Source: Sneathiella limimaris
Lineage (GTDB): Bacteria > Pseudomonadota > Alphaproteobacteria > Sneathiellales > Sneathiellaceae
NCBI RefSeq assembly: GCF_012932565.1
Contig: NZ_JABBYJ010000001.1
Location: forward strand, 1,364,001 to 1,428,000
Direction: 5' to 3'
Length of the DNA stretch: 64,000 bases
Below the pieces are notes generated by a model. It did no database searches and was not told the origin of the DNA. It saw nothing but the letters and a program-made list of their open reading frames with translations. The stretch's first letter is position 1, and each line of letters begins with the position of its first letter. Shown here piece after piece: positions 19,332 through 29,750 of the stretch. The position numbers were made by a program, and so were the translations under genes.

Positions 19332-20680
19332 TGAGATATATGCCGCATACCGCCGAGGATCGTGCGGAAATGCTGAAAAAGGTTGGTGTGGGATCTGTTG
19401 ATGATCTCTTCGCTGATATCCCTGAAGAAGCCCGCCTGAAAGGGCTTCTGGATCTGCCGACCCATGCACCAGAAATGGATGTGGACAGAAAAATGCAGGC
19501 TTATGGCCTGAAGAACCTGTCGCCATCTGAAAATCCGTGTTTCCTTGGGGCAGGGGCTTATCGCCACCATGTTCCTTCTGTTGTGGATCACCTGATCCAG
19601 CGGTCTGAGTTTTTAACCGCCTACACGCCTTACCAGCCGGAAATCAGTCAGGGAACCTTGCAAGCCCTGTTTGAATTTCAAACACAAGTGGCCATGATCA
19701 CTGGTATGGATGTGGCAAACGCCTCTATGTATGATGGGGCAACAGCCTGCGCAGAAGCTGTTCTGATGGCTTGCCGGGCGACCCGTCGGAAAAAGGCTAT
19801 TCTCTCCGGTAACCTTCATCCCCATTACCGGGAAGTGACAGAAACAACCGTTCAGTTCACCGAGTTTGAAGTCGCGTCTGATGCGCCTGTGCTGGATGGT
19901 GTCGAAGATCTGACTGCCAACCTGGATAAAGATATTGCTTGTGTTGTGGTTCAGAACCCGGATTTCTTTGGTCGCCTCCAGGACTTGAGCGATCTTGCCG
20001 ATAAATGTCATGAAGTGGGTGCACTTCTGGTCGTTGTGGTCACAGAAATCGTCTCCCTCGGTCTGGTGAAATCACCTGGGGAAATGGGCGCCGATATCGT
20101 TGTGGGCGAAGGCCAGTCCATTGGTGTGGCCCTGTCCTACGGTGGACCGTATGTCGGTCTTTTTGCAACGCGCCAGAAATATGTGCGGCAGATGCCCGGC
20201 CGTCTGTGCGGTGAAACGGTTGACCAGGAAGGCAACCGTGGCTTTGTGTTGACCCTGTCAACGCGGGAGCAGCATATCCGCCGGGAAAAAGCGACCAGTA
20301 ACATTTGTACCAACGCTGGTCTCTGTTCACTGGCTTTCAGTATTCACATGAGCCTCCTTGGTCAATCTGGCTTTAAACAACTGGCTGAGATCAACCACGG
20401 CGAAGCCGTCACGGCGGCTGAAAAGCTGGAAGCTGCTGGCCTTGAAATTCTCAATGACAGTTTTTTCAATGAATTCACGGTCAAGCTGCCGGGCTCTGCT
20501 GAGAAAGCGGTTGAGGCACTTGCTGATAAGGGAATTCTGGGCGGCGTCCCTGTTTCCCGTCTGATTCCGGGTGAAGCTGCTTTTGAAAATCTGCTGCTGG
20601 TTACGGTGACAGAGACGAATACAGATGAAGAAGTGGACCAGTTGGTTGCCGCACTGAAGGAGATCGCCAATGCTGAATAA
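19331..20680 (+). CDS. gcvPA: Glycine dehydrogenase (decarboxylating) subunit 1
   Basis: The 449-residue protein is the N-terminal half of P protein, encoded as a separate subunit. Family stretches are [58 protein letters not shown] and [14 protein letters not shown]. It pairs with gcvPB to decarboxylate glycine and pass the aminomethyl group to H protein. It overlaps gcvH by one base and gcvPB by eleven, so the two subunits are probably translationally coupled. Confidence 0.96.
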   Translation: MRYMPHTAEDRAEMLKKVGVGSVDDLFADIPEEARLKGLLDLPTHAPEMDVDRKMQAYGLKNLSPSENPCFLGAGAYRHHVPSVVDHLIQRSEFLTAYTPYQPEISQGTLQALFEFQTQVAMITGMDVANASMYDGATACAEAVLMACRATRRKKAILSGNLHPHYREVTETTVQFTEFEVASDAPVLDGVEDLTANLDKDIACVVVQNPDFFGRLQDLSDLADKCHEVGALLVVVVTEIVSLGLVKSPGEMGADIVVGEGQSIGVALSYGGPYVGLFATRQKYVRQMPGRLCGETVDQEGNRGFVLTLSTREQHIRREKATSNICTNAGLCSLAFSIHMSLLGQSGFKQLAEINHGEAVTAAEKLEAAGLEILNDSFFNEFTVKLPGSAEKAVEALADKGILGGVPVSRLIPGEAAFENLLLVTVTETNTDEEVDQLVAALKEIANAE

Positions 20681-22226
20681 TGTTGGACGTCCAACCCGGC
20701 CTGAAGGCACTTCTGGCAATGTGGATCTGGATGGGACCTTTACAGGTAACAAAGCCCTCAACCTCGAAACGCCACTGATTTTTGAGCAAGGGGTCAAGGG
20801 ACGCGTTGGAGTTGACCTGCGTGCGCCTAAGAAGGTGAAGAACCGCCTTGGTGGACTTGAACGCCCCGAAGATCCTGAATTGCCAGATCTGTCGGAACCT
20901 CAGGTCCTTCGCCATTACGTGCGTCTGAGCCGCCAGAATTATTCTATTGATGCCGGGTTCTATCCGCTTGGCTCCTGCACCATGAAGCACAACCCCCGCA
21001 TTAACGAAAAAGCGGCACGCATGAAAGGTCTTGGGGATATTCATCCTATGCAGCCTGTCAGCACCGTTCAGGGGGCGCTGGAACTGATTGATGATCTTGG
21101 CCATTGGCTAAAGACCATCACCGGCATGCCTGCCGTTGCCATGTCACCTGCCGCGGGCGCCCATGGGGAACTCTGCGGTGTGATGGCAATCCGGGCCGCT
21201 CATGATGCCAAGGGCGAAAGCCGGACCCGTATTCTGGTCCCTGAATCAGCTCATGGCACCAACCCGGCAACGGCTGCTCTTTGTGGGTATAAGGTAGAAT
21301 CAGTGCCTGCCCGTGCAGACGGCCGGATGGATCTGGAGGCATTTGAAGCTGCCCTCGGACCTGATGTTGCGGGTGTCATGCTGACCAACCCGAACACTTG
21401 TGGTCTTTTTGAAAATGACATCAAGAAAATCGCAGATTTGGTTCACGCTGCCGGTGGGTACTTCTATTGCGATGGTGCCAACCTCAACGCCATTCTGGGC
21501 CGGACACGGCCGGGTGACCTGGGTGTGGATGCCATGCATATCAACCTGCACAAAACCTTTTCCACGCCTCATGGCGGCGGCGGACCGGGTTCTGGTCCTG
21601 TTGTACTCTCTGAGGCATTGGCTGACTTTGCGCCGGTTCCCTATGTCGTCAATGGCAAGGATGGCTATGGGCTACAGGAGCATGTCAGCGGCGATGCCAC
21701 GGCAAGCTTTGGCCGGATGAAGACTTTCCATGGACAGATGGGTATGTTTATCCGGGCTATGGCGTATATGCTGAGCCATGGATCAGATGGCCTTCGCCAG
21801 ATTGCTGAGGATGCAGTTCTGAACGCCAACTATGTTCGGGTCGGCTTGAACGATCTGCTGCATTCACCGTTCGATGGGATTTGCATGCATGAAGCGCTCT
21901 TCGATGACAGCACCTTGAAGGATACAGGGGTGACCACCCTTGATATCGCCAAGGCAATGATTGATGAGGGCTATCATCCTATGACCATGTATTTCCCACT
22001 GGTCGTGCATGGCGCCATGCTGATCGAGCCAACAGAAAGCGAAACCAAGGAAACATTGGATCTCTTTATTGGTAGTCTTCGCCATCTCATTGAGAAAGCA
22101 AAGACCAGCAATGATCCGGACTTCTTCAAGCAGGCACCGCACTTTGCACCGCGTCGTCGCCTTGATGAAACGGCTGCTGCCCGTAAACCAATCCTCCGTT
22201 GGAGTGCGGAAAACGACGCAGCCTGA
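20670..22226 (+). CDS. gcvPB: Glycine dehydrogenase (decarboxylating) subunit 2
   Basis: The 518-residue PLP-binding half of P protein contains the Schiff-base lysine in [19 protein letters not shown]. Other family blocks are [31 protein letters not shown] and [14 protein letters not shown]. The separate-subunit type is the usual form in many alphaproteobacteria and Gram-positives. The gene ends 26 bases before a strong terminator, so the operon is gcvT-H-PA-PB with no L protein, which is shared with other dehydrogenases. Confidence 0.96.
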   Translation: MLNNVGRPTRPEGTSGNVDLDGTFTGNKALNLETPLIFEQGVKGRVGVDLRAPKKVKNRLGGLERPEDPELPDLSEPQVLRHYVRLSRQNYSIDAGFYPLGSCTMKHNPRINEKAARMKGLGDIHPMQPVSTVQGALELIDDLGHWLKTITGMPAVAMSPAAGAHGELCGVMAIRAAHDAKGESRTRILVPESAHGTNPATAALCGYKVESVPARADGRMDLEAFEAALGPDVAGVMLTNPNTCGLFENDIKKIADLVHAAGGYFYCDGANLNAILGRTRPGDLGVDAMHINLHKTFSTPHGGGGPGSGPVVLSEALADFAPVPYVVNGKDGYGLQEHVSGDATASFGRMKTFHGQMGMFIRAMAYMLSHGSDGLRQIAEDAVLNANYVRVGLNDLLHSPFDGICMHEALFDDSTLKDTGVTTLDIAKAMIDEGYHPMTMYFPLVVHGAMLIEPTESETKETLDLFIGSLRHLIEKAKTSNDPDFFKQAPHFAPRRRLDETAAARKPILRWSAENDAA

Positions 22227-22251
22227 TCCTCGGTCAGATCAAAGAAACGAG

Positions 22252-22281
22252 AAAAGCCCCGCAGATAGCGGGGCTTTTTTT
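22252..22281 (+). terminator. Rho-independent terminator of the gcv operon
   Basis: The stem AAGCCCCGC / GCGGGGCTT with loop AGATA is followed by seven T residues, 26 bases after the gcvPB stop. Confidence 0.93.
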
Positions 22282-22323
22282 GTGCGTGAGTGTCGGGGCA
22301 GGGGGGACTTGTATTCAGGCAAG

Positions 22324-22353
22324 AAAAAACCCCGCGAGGTAAACCTTGCGGGG
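22324..22353 (-). terminator. Rho-independent terminator of the F0 operon
   Basis: On the minus strand CCCCGCAAGG and CCTCGCGGGG pair around TTTA, with one G-T pair, and six T residues follow. It lies 26 bases after the atpF stop. Confidence 0.92.
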
Positions 22354-22378
22354 CTGTTCTTTGACGGGAACACCGAAT

Positions 22379-22861
22379 TTAGTTCAATTGGGAACCCAGA
22401 TCCTTGATAGATTGATCAATCAGCGCACCAGCTTCCTTGGCTTTGAGATTGTCCTTCATCAGCTTTTCAGCAGCTGCGATGGAGATCTCAACGGCAACGT
22501 TCTGGACTTCTGACAGAGCTTTTTCTTCCGCCTGGCGAATTTTGGCTTCAGCCAGTTCCTGACGACGTGTCAGGGCAGCTGCAAGCTCAGCTTCGCTTTC
22601 CTTGCGGATGATTTCAGCATCTTCCTTAGCCTTAGCGACGATTTCCTCGGCAGTTGCCAGGGCATCACGCTGACGGCGCTGGTAATCGGCAAACATGGCT
22701 TGTGCTTCTTCACGCAAGCGCTGTGCTTCTTCCAGCTCGTTTTTGATCCGATCTGCGCGGGCATCCAACTGCTTGGCAATGACACCTGGTACTTTGAAGT
22801 ACACAAGTACACCCAAGAAGATGAAGAATGCGACGGCGACCCAAAAAGCATCATAATGCAT
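22379..22861 (-). CDS. atpF: ATP synthase F0 subunit b
   Basis: The 160-residue protein has one N-terminal helix (about residues 5-25) and a long Ala/Glu/Lys coiled coil, the peripheral stalk that links F0 to F1. It begins MHYDAFWVAVAFFIFLG, typical of alphaproteobacterial b. Its start codon touches the stop of the b' gene (shared base 22861). It closes the operon and is followed by a terminator. Confidence 0.95.
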   Translation of the reverse strand: MHYDAFWVAVAFFIFLGVLVYFKVPGVIAKQLDARADRIKNELEEAQRLREEAQAMFADYQRRQRDALATAEEIVAKAKEDAEIIRKESEAELAAALTRRQELAEAKIRQAEEKALSEVQNVAVEISIAAAEKLMKDNLKAKEAGALIDQSIKDLGSQLN

Positions 22862-23352
22862 TAGGCACGTCCTTTCGCATTTGCTTCCACAGCAGCTTCA
22901 ACATCTTTGTCAGTGACTTCCACAGAAATCAGCTTGGCAACAGTCGCTTTCGCGGCCTCACCAGCGATTGTCCGAACGTTGGACAGTGCTGTTTCCCGTG
23001 CAGATGCGATACTGGCTTCCGCAGCTTTGGCTTTTTCGGCCAATTGGGCTTCAAGATCGGCCTGGCTAGCTTCCTGCTCTTTAGCAAGGTCAGCTTTCAG
23101 CTCGGAAACCATGGCATGTGCCTCGCTCCGGGCTTTGTCCAGTGCAGCTTCATAATCCGCTTTTGCCTTGTCGGATTCCTCGCTGAGGCGCTTGGCTTCA
23201 TCGAGATCCCGGGCAATACGGTCTTGACGATTTTCCAGAACCTCAGAGATGCGTGGCACAGCAACCTTCGCCATCATGATGTATAAGATCACGAAGGAGA
23301 TTACCAGCCACACAAGCTGTGGAGGAAAGTCTGCAATATTTAATTGCGGCAT
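22861..23352 (-). CDS. atpG (b'; also called atpF2): ATP synthase F0 subunit b'
   Basis: The 163-residue protein resembles b but carries the b' start region PQLNIADFPPQLVWLVISFVILY before its single helix. A long heptad-rich stalk follows. Two different b-type subunits are normal in alphaproteobacteria and phototrophs, forming a b/b' heterodimer. It lies 54 bases after atpE and overlaps atpF by one base. Confidence 0.94.
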   Translation of the reverse strand: MPQLNIADFPPQLVWLVISFVILYIMMAKVAVPRISEVLENRQDRIARDLDEAKRLSEESDKAKADYEAALDKARSEAHAMVSELKADLAKEQEASQADLEAQLAEKAKAAEASIASARETALSNVRTIAGEAAKATVAKLISVEVTDKDVEAAVEANAKGRA

Positions 23353-23406
23353 AACCGTTCCTAAATCCTAGTGTTCAAGTCTTCTTTAACGATGAGGTTA
23401 AAGAGA

Positions 23407-23631
23407 TTAAACGAACAGGATGATCAGAGCGATAACCAGTGCGAACAGAGCAACAGCTTCTGTCAGAGCAAAGCCGAGCAGAACGTTACCAAATACTTTT
23501 GGTGCAGCTGCTGGGTTGCGTAGAGAACCTGAGATGTAAGATCCGAAGATGTTACCCAGACCCAGACCAACACCAGCAAGGGCGATAGTTGCAAGGCCGG
23601 CACCAATCATTCTAGCGGCTTCTAATTCCAT
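23407..23631 (-). CDS. atpE: ATP synthase F0 subunit c
   Basis: The 74-residue hairpin protein forms the rotor ring. Helix one holds the [25 protein letters not shown] loop, and helix two carries the proton-binding Glu in [16 protein letters not shown]. The carboxylate lies in a normal H+-type setting with no obvious Na+ ligands. AAGGAAG lies upstream of the ATG. Confidence 0.97.
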   Translation of the reverse strand: MELEAARMIGAGLATIALAGVGLGLGNIFGSYISGSLRNPAAAPKVFGNVLLGFALTEAVALFALVIALIILFV

Positions 23632-23675
23632 GATATTCTTCCTTCTTTAAAGAACAATCTAATCGTTTTGAGTAA

Positions 23676-24425
23676 TCAGTGATGCAGGTGAATTGCATCG
23701 TTCAGGTACAGGCAAGACAGGATTGCGAATACGTAGGCCTGCAGGAATGCAACCAGGAATTCAAGGCCTGTCAGGCCCACGATAAAGGCAAGCGGCAGCC
23801 AGCCTCCCAACCAACCAAGTCCAACCACGAACGCACCAAATACTTTCAAGAGCGCATGACCCGCCAGCATGTTGGCGAACAAACGAACAGAAAGGCTGAT
23901 TGGGCGGACAAAGTAGGAAATCACTTCAATGGGAACCAGGATCGGCATCAGGAAGATCGGAACTCCGGATGGCGCAAACAGGGTCAGGAATTTGAACCCG
24001 TGGCGCACGATGCCAACGATGGTTACCAGAATGAAGACAGTCAATGCCAAAGCGAAAGTCACAACGATATGACTTGTCACTGTGAAGCTGTAAGGGATCA
24101 TGCCGATCAGGTTCGCAAAGAGGACGAACATGAAGACAGAGAAGATGAAGGGGAAGTATTTGCGTCCTTCGGACCCCACATTTTCCTTCAGCATATTGGC
24201 AATGAATTCATAAGAAAGTTCAGCAACGGATTGCAGGCGACCCGGAACCATGGCCCGGCCGCGCATGCTGAATGTCAGGAAGACAGTAATCGCTGCAATA
24301 ACGATCAGCATGAACAATGAGGAATTGGTAAAAGAGTAATCAACACCAAATGCTTCCAATTCGACAAATCGTTTGATTTGGAATTGCCCCATCGGGTCGA
24401 TATGGAGTCCCTGACCTTCTGCCAC
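23676..24425 (-). CDS. atpB: ATP synthase F0 subunit a
   Basis: The 249-residue membrane protein forms the proton half-channels. The essential arginine sits in PISLSVRLFANMLAGH and the last helix reads AYVFAILSCLYLNDAIHLHH. The N-terminal LHIDPMGQF is typical of alphaproteobacterial subunit a. It follows atpI by 57 bases. Confidence 0.97.
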   Translation of the reverse strand: MAEGQGLHIDPMGQFQIKRFVELEAFGVDYSFTNSSLFMLIVIAAITVFLTFSMRGRAMVPGRLQSVAELSYEFIANMLKENVGSEGRKYFPFIFSVFMFVLFANLIGMIPYSFTVTSHIVVTFALALTVFILVTIVGIVRHGFKFLTLFAPSGVPIFLMPILVPIEVISYFVRPISLSVRLFANMLAGHALLKVFGAFVVGLGWLGGWLPLAFIVGLTGLEFLVAFLQAYVFAILSCLYLNDAIHLHH

Positions 24426-24482
24426 GATACTTAATCCCGCTTATCTGTTTTTCGCACAAAGAGAAGCAGTTGCCCACTCCCC

Positions 24483-24812
24483 TTATTCATCAATATTTGC
24501 CTGGTTCATTCGAGTGGCAACCTTGATTACGTTATAAACGCCAACAATCATGCCAATCACAACAAACACTAACAAAAATATAGGCCGGGTCTCCAACCAA
24601 TTGTCGAGCATCCAGCCAAAAACACCGCATACAATCAGAGCCGCTATCATCTCAACCGAGAGACGCCAGGCTCGTCCTAACGCACTGCCTTGCTCAACTT
24701 TCAAATTCCCGTCCCAGGACTTTTCTACATGTTCCTTGCGGGCTTTCTCAAGTCGAGCCTTGAATTCTTTCTTCTCGTCCGGGTCAGAGTCTGTCATTTT
24801 CGCCACATTCAC
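24483..24812 (-). CDS. atpI: F0 operon accessory protein AtpI/AtpZ
   Basis: The 109-residue protein has a charged N-terminal half and two helices (about residues 52-71 and 78-98), with FGWMLDNWLETRPIFLLVFVVIGMIVGVYNV typical of AtpI. AtpI proteins help c-ring assembly or Mg2+ uptake. The start may be GTG 24812 or ATG 24797; the sequence gives no clear ribosome site for either. It is the first gene of the F0 operon behind a strong promoter. Confidence 0.88.
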   Translation of the reverse strand: MNVAKMTDSDPDEKKEFKARLEKARKEHVEKSWDGNLKVEQGSALGRAWRLSVEMIAALIVCGVFGWMLDNWLETRPIFLLVFVVIGMIVGVYNVIKVATRMNQANIDE

Positions 24813-24856
24813 GAAAATTTAACATCATCTGTGTTCCCCCTACTCAAAGCGCGGGA

Positions 24857-24885
24857 AACATACGTTCTGCCTCCCGGGCTGTCAA
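24857..24885 (-). promoter_or_regulatory. Sigma-70-type promoter of the F0 operon
   Basis: On the minus strand TTGACA (24885-24880), a 17-base spacer and TATGTT (24862-24857) form a near-consensus promoter. Transcription would start near 24850, about 40 bases before atpI. Confidence 0.75.
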
Positions 24886-24957
24886 GGTGCAAACGACACC
24901 GAAAAATGAACCATTGTGGAAAGCCCAAAATGGCGGAGTTTCAGCCTTTCTTCGTCC

Positions 24958-27900
24958 CTAGACTGGCTCTTCTGTCATCAGGCGGGCTCGTTGCAGATCA
25001 ACTGAAACCAGTTGAGAGATTCCCCGCTCAGCCATCGTAACCCCGAACAGCCGATCCATCCGGGCCATTGTAATGGGGTGATGGGTGACGACAAGGAAGC
25101 GCGTCTCGGAATTTTTTGCCAGTTGATCCAGCAGGTTACACAGGCGTTCAACGTTCACATCATCCAGTGGGGCGTCCACCTCATCCAGTACACAAATAGG
25201 TGCTGGGTTGGTGAGGAACACGGCAAAGAGCAAGGCAACTGCTGTTAATGCCTGTTCCCCACCGGATAAAAGCGACATAAGTTGAAGGCGTTTGCCAGGC
25301 GGACTGGCCATAATTTCCAGTCCTGCAGCCAGTGGGTCCTCTGATTCCGTCAGTTTCAGATGAGCATAACCCCCGCCGAACACCTGCTTGAACAGATCCT
25401 GAAAATGAGAATCTACCTGTTTGAAAGCGTTGAGGAGCCGCTCCCGACCTTCTTTGTTAAGGCTGGCAATACCTTGCCGCAGGCGGGAGATGGCGGCTTC
25501 CAGATCGGCACGCTCTTCCAAAAGGGTAGTGAGCTGCTCATCTACTTCCTTGGCTTCGATTTCCGCTCGCAGGTTCACAGGACCCATGCCATCGCGTTCT
25601 TTCTTCAGCCGCTCAACTTTCCGTTCACTGACATCAACGGGGGGAATCTCTTCTCCCTCCTCAATGCCGCCGGCTTCCTTGATCTTGTCAGGCATACATT
25701 CCAGCTTTTCATGGATCTGCTCAGCCAGGGATTTCAGGATATCCTCGCTATGTTCTACATCGGCTTGATAGCGAACCCGCTCTTCGCGGCAGGTTGCCAG
25801 CGAGTCCTGTGCCTGACGAAGTGCAGCGTCACATTGGGCAAGAACTGATTCGGCCTCTGCCACCTGTTCACGAATAGTCGTGCGCTTGCCTTCTGCCCGG
25901 GCCATTTCATCCATCAACTCGCCGCGCAGGCGTTCAAGCTCTTGCGGCTTGGTTTCCAGATCTTTTAGTTCCTGATCAGTGCTGGAAAAGCGGATTTCCA
26001 ACTGGGCAAAATGATCTGCCATGCCACTGGATCGACGGATCCAGTTTTCCCGCTCCTGAGTCGCGGATTTGATCCGGTCTTTGCGGATCGCCGCATCACG
26101 AAGTTTTCGGTCCAGGTCTGATCGGGTGCGGGCAGCCTCTTCGCGTTTTTCCCGCAAGGTGTTTCTCAATCTGTCCAGATCCGCTTGTCCTTCACCAGGA
26201 TCGCTCATCTCTGCCTGTTGGCGGGTCAGTTCACTCTGGCGGGATTTAGTGTCGCTGATATCTTGAGTGAGGGCCTCTACTTGTTCGTTGAGGACCTGCA
26301 GTCGGCTGGTCTTGGTAGCAACTGCGCGCTGCTGTTCGGCTTGTCGGGCGCGCAAGCGATTGAGCTCTTCCTCAACAGCTCTTCGTGATTGCCGGATTTC
26401 CTTCTCCTGGGTTCTAACCTCCTGGGCATTACTTTCGGCAACAGAAAGTTTTTCAGCCTGTTGATCTTTTGCAGCTTCCTGTGTCCGCTGTGTTTCTTCT
26501 AAATCCTGTAGCCGGTTTTTCTGCTCCAGACGAAGAGCTGCAGCGGATTTGCTCCCGGCTTTTTGCCGATACCCATCCCAGCGATAAAGATCACCTTCTT
26601 TGGTGACAGCCCGCTGTCCGGGTTTCAGGCTTTTAACAATAGCGTCCACATCACTTGGATCAACGACCGCAATTTGCGACAGTCTGGCCGCTAGCGCACT
26701 TTCACCCTTCACAAATTGGTCTAGTGTCTCAACTTTGTCGGCAAAGCCTTGATCCGGTTTTGCTGCGCCGCTCCAATATCCGGGTGCATCCGCATCCGTT
26801 GGAGCATCCAGGTCATCGCCAAGCGCGGCACCAAGCGCCGTCTCGTAACCTGCAGTTACGTCCAGACCTTCAGCAACTCCCGTCCATTCTCCTTGATCAG
26901 ACGCCGCCAATAGGCTCTTGATCGCTTTGATCTCTGCCTCCGTTGCAGCAAGACTTTTCTCAGAAGTCTGAAGCTGGTTCCGTGCGTCTTTTTCCGCTTG
27001 ATCCAGTTCTGCCTTTTGGCTTTCCAGTCCGTCCAGTTCTGCTTGAAGATTTTGGGATTTCTCAAGGGCCGTTTTCAGTTCCGCCTCAACCGGTTCATTT
27101 TTCTCCAGCTGTTCAAGGCTATTTTTAAGAACAAGCCGTTCTTTTTCGATTTCAGAAAGTTTGCTTTCCTGGCGTTCTTTCTCGCGCGTGGCAGCAGCCA
27201 GTTGCTGTTCCAGACTGTTTTGTTCAGCGCGGGCAGCGGCGAGCGCTTCCGTCTTTTCATCCAGTTCTGCTTGCAGGTTGCGGATGATCGCTTGTTTGTC
27301 GTCAATTTCTTTGGTGAGGGTTTCTAAGGTCGGGGCCTCAGCTTCCTCAGTTGCGGTCAAGCTCTCGACTTCTTGCGCCAGAGCCTCTATCGCTTCGGCG
27401 GCTTCCGTCTCCAGGGATTTTTCCCGTTCCATATCACTGGAAATCTGGGTTTTTCGGTCTTCAAGCTGTTGGCGGGCTTTCAGGATGCGGTCTTCTTCCG
27501 TTTGCAAATGATCTTTTTGCAATGTCAGTTTGTTGACTTGTGCCGCTGCAGCAGCATCCGCATCCCGCAAAGGGCCGAGGGCTTCGCCCGCCTTCAAGCT
27601 TGCATTTTGGGCAAGGGCTACCTGTTTTGTCAGTTCGGCAACGGCATCGCTTGCCTCTTTCAGTTTTTGGCGGGCATCAGCTTCGGTAGCGGCTGCTTTT
27701 TCATATTTCCGAAAGAGCAGCATGGCTTCTGCTTTTCGAATATGACCAGAAATATTGCGATAACGGGTTGCCTGCCGGGCTTGCCGCTTCAGGCTCCCCA
27801 ATTGGACTTCTAGCTGACCGGAAACATCATCAACCCGTTCAAGGTTATTCTCAGCTGCTTTCAGTCGCAGCTCTGCCTCATGGCGGCGGGAATGCAGGCC

Positions 27901-28413
27901 GGAAATCCCGGCGGCTTCCTCCAGCAGATGGCGTCGGTCTTTGGGCTTGGCATTAATGAGGGACCCGACGCGGCCTTGACTGACAATCGCTGTTGAATGG
28001 GCACCTGTCGCCATATCAGCGAACAGAAGTTGCACATCCCGGGCACGGGTCACTTTCCCGTTGATCCGGTAATCAGATCCGGCTTCTCTGCGGATCCGCC
28101 GGGTGATATCCAGCTCTTCAGTGTCATTATAAGCAGGAGGTGCTGCCCGGTCTTTATTGTCCAAGCCCAGGGTAACTTCGGCCCAGCTGCGCGGGGCGCG
28201 GCTAGTAGTGCCCGCAAAGATCACATCGTCCATGGCACCGCCGCGCATATTTTTGGCGGATGTCTCCCCCATGACCCAGCGCAGCGCCTCCACAAGATTG
28301 GACTTGCCGCACCCGTTGGGTCCGACAATGCCGGTGAGGCCGTCTTTAATCAATAATTCTGTTGGCTCCACAAAGGATTTGAAACCGGACAGACGTAATT
28401 GAGAAAATTTCAC
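24958..28413 (-). CDS. smc: Chromosome segregation ATPase SMC
   Basis: The 1151-residue protein has full SMC architecture. Walker A GPNGCGKSN is near residue 32, the long coiled coils flank a hinge at about 500-630, and the C-terminal head holds LSGGEQALTAVALLFA and Walker B PICVLDEVDAPLDD. It compacts and segregates the chromosome with ScpAB, which are not in this window. The start is GTG with GGAGG just upstream, 17 bases after the dsbA-like stop. Length is normal. The Q-rich and A-rich coiled-coil DNA creates many spurious opposite-strand frames. Confidence 0.97.
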   Translation of the reverse strand: MKFSQLRLSGFKSFVEPTELLIKDGLTGIVGPNGCGKSNLVEALRWVMGETSAKNMRGGAMDDVIFAGTTSRAPRSWAEVTLGLDNKDRAAPPAYNDTEELDITRRIRREAGSDYRINGKVTRARDVQLLFADMATGAHSTAIVSQGRVGSLINAKPKDRRHLLEEAAGISGLHSRRHEAELRLKAAENNLERVDDVSGQLEVQLGSLKRQARQATRYRNISGHIRKAEAMLLFRKYEKAAATEADARQKLKEASDAVAELTKQVALAQNASLKAGEALGPLRDADAAAAAQVNKLTLQKDHLQTEEDRILKARQQLEDRKTQISSDMEREKSLETEAAEAIEALAQEVESLTATEEAEAPTLETLTKEIDDKQAIIRNLQAELDEKTEALAAARAEQNSLEQQLAAATREKERQESKLSEIEKERLVLKNSLEQLEKNEPVEAELKTALEKSQNLQAELDGLESQKAELDQAEKDARNQLQTSEKSLAATEAEIKAIKSLLAASDQGEWTGVAEGLDVTAGYETALGAALGDDLDAPTDADAPGYWSGAAKPDQGFADKVETLDQFVKGESALAARLSQIAVVDPSDVDAIVKSLKPGQRAVTKEGDLYRWDGYRQKAGSKSAAALRLEQKNRLQDLEETQRTQEAAKDQQAEKLSVAESNAQEVRTQEKEIRQSRRAVEEELNRLRARQAEQQRAVATKTSRLQVLNEQVEALTQDISDTKSRQSELTRQQAEMSDPGEGQADLDRLRNTLREKREEAARTRSDLDRKLRDAAIRKDRIKSATQERENWIRRSSGMADHFAQLEIRFSSTDQELKDLETKPQELERLRGELMDEMARAEGKRTTIREQVAEAESVLAQCDAALRQAQDSLATCREERVRYQADVEHSEDILKSLAEQIHEKLECMPDKIKEAGGIEEGEEIPPVDVSERKVERLKKERDGMGPVNLRAEIEAKEVDEQLTTLLEERADLEAAISRLRQGIASLNKEGRERLLNAFKQVDSHFQDLFKQVFGGGYAHLKLTESEDPLAAGLEIMASPPGKRLQLMSLLSGGEQALTAVALLFAVFLTNPAPICVLDEVDAPLDDVNVERLCNLLDQLAKNSETRFLVVTHHPITMARMDRLFGVTMAERGISQLVSVDLQRARLMTEEPV

Positions 28414-28430
28414 GGCCCCTCCATCATGGT

Positions 28431-29102
28431 TTACAGAAGATCTTTGAGGTAATTGTCGACGTTTTCATACTCTTCCCAATCGCCCTCAAATTCTTCACCA
28501 TTAATGAAGATCGTTGGCGTGGCATTCACGTCATACTCATTGGCGGCAACCATGCGGTCCATAAGAATGGCTTCCCCAAGGGCTTCATCCTTCAGCGCTG
28601 CATCAAACTTGGCTGCAGGAACGCCGACCATCTTTCCGATATCTTTCAGCGCCGCAATCACATCGCTTGCGTTGCCCCATTCAGCCTGCTTGGCATAGAG
28701 GATTTCCAAAGTTGGGAAAAACCGCTTTTCACCTGCTGTATGTGCAAGGACAGACGCAAAGAACGCATTCTGATCCCAAGGATAGTCCCGATAGATCAGG
28801 TAAGCCTTGCCGGTATCGATGTAATCTTTCTTCAGACTAGGCATAACGATCCTGTGAAAGTCAGCGCAATGTGGGCAGGTCAGGGATGCATACTCAACAA
28901 TGGCAATTGGGGCCGTCCGATCGCCGAGGATCGTGTCATCTTCGCGGATTTCCATAACATCTGCTCTGGCAGGTGTTGCTGCAATCAATGAGGAGGCAGC
29001 AAAAGCAACCGGAGTCATGGCGGCGGATGATACAAAATGTCGTCGTGTAAGCTTCAATTTGGACTCTTTCATACTAGATGTTGTGCAATTATAATCTTTC
29101 AT
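28431..29102 (-). CDS. DsbA-family periplasmic thiol-disulfide protein
   Basis: The 223-residue protein has a thioredoxin fold with CPHC in EYASLTCPHCADFH and the cis-proline loop in NATPTIFINGEEF. The N-terminal TRRHFVSSAAMTPVAFAASS resembles a Tat-type signal, cut near ARADV. I use ATG 29102 because GAGGAA lies about 7 bases upstream; the in-frame ATG at 29072 is an alternative. Such DsbA-like proteins next to smc are common in alphaproteobacteria. It may act as an oxidase or isomerase with partners elsewhere. Confidence 0.92.
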   Translation of the reverse strand: MKDYNCTTSSMKESKLKLTRRHFVSSAAMTPVAFAASSLIAATPARADVMEIREDDTILGDRTAPIAIVEYASLTCPHCADFHRIVMPSLKKDYIDTGKAYLIYRDYPWDQNAFFASVLAHTAGEKRFFPTLEILYAKQAEWGNASDVIAALKDIGKMVGVPAAKFDAALKDEALGEAILMDRMVAANEYDVNATPTIFINGEEFEGDWEEYENVDNYLKDLL

Positions 29103-29159
29103 AATTGATTCCTCAAACATTTCTGTCTTGTTCTGAATTTAGGCGTTAATTCGTTGATT

Positions 29160-29666
29160 TCAGGTTGTTTTTTGCTTGTTCAGCAGGGCGTTTTTGCTGA
29201 CCAGTTTTTGCCCAAGACGGGTCAACTGATCCTTCAAATCCGGGTCGGAGACCGACTGAAGGCTGGCATCGAGCCACGCCTCCTGATCCTTATTTAGCGC
29301 TGGAAGTGGCTTTTTATCCGCAGATTTCTGCAGTTTTACAGGTGCCTGGATTAATTGTAGACGAGCAACAGCCTTATATCCGAAGAAGCTATTGATTCGC
29401 TCAATAATCAAGGGTTCAAACTGTTGAAATTCCGGGGCAAAGCCGGGGGCTACCCGAACTTTCAGTGTTGCCTCATGAGTTTTTGACCTGCCATAGCTCA
29501 TCCGTTCAGGACTGGACGCACCGGCAAGGGTCGGGCCAACAATGCTCGCCCATTTGGACAGGATGTCAGCCTGGGCAAAGCCCCTCTTTACAAGGGCTGC
29601 CTTGGTATTCTTGTCGATAAATCGGCCAATGGCCTGAGGCCCGGCTTTCTGTGCAAACTTTCTCAA
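29160..29666 (-). CDS. DUF721 / DciA-like protein
   Basis: The 168-residue protein has the DUF721 core: GFAQADILSKWASIVGPTLAGASSPERM followed by the KVRVAPGFAPEFQQFEPLIIERINSFFGY block. DciA-type DUF721 proteins load the replicative helicase in bacteria lacking DnaC/DnaI; whether this copy does so is inference. The start is TTG with GGAAAT upstream. A stop (TGA) precedes it in the same frame, so no longer start is possible. It lies between mutY and dsbA, a conserved alphaproteobacterial order. Confidence 0.85.
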   Translation of the reverse strand: MRKFAQKAGPQAIGRFIDKNTKAALVKRGFAQADILSKWASIVGPTLAGASSPERMSYGRSKTHEATLKVRVAPGFAPEFQQFEPLIIERINSFFGYKAVARLQLIQAPVKLQKSADKKPLPALNKDQEAWLDASLQSVSDPDLKDQLTRLGQKLVSKNALLNKQKTT

Positions 29667-29750
29667 ATTTCCAAAACTCTTTATCGGACTGACTGATCCT
29701 TGTGATATAGGAACCCAAACGGTTCAAAAGAATGATTAATTTCAGGTGAG

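Noticed and set aside
29709-29730. GAACC-N5-GGTTC palindrome before mutY as SOS box
   Set aside because: Alphaproteobacterial LexA sites are direct repeats GTTC-N7-GTTC; this inverted form does not fit.
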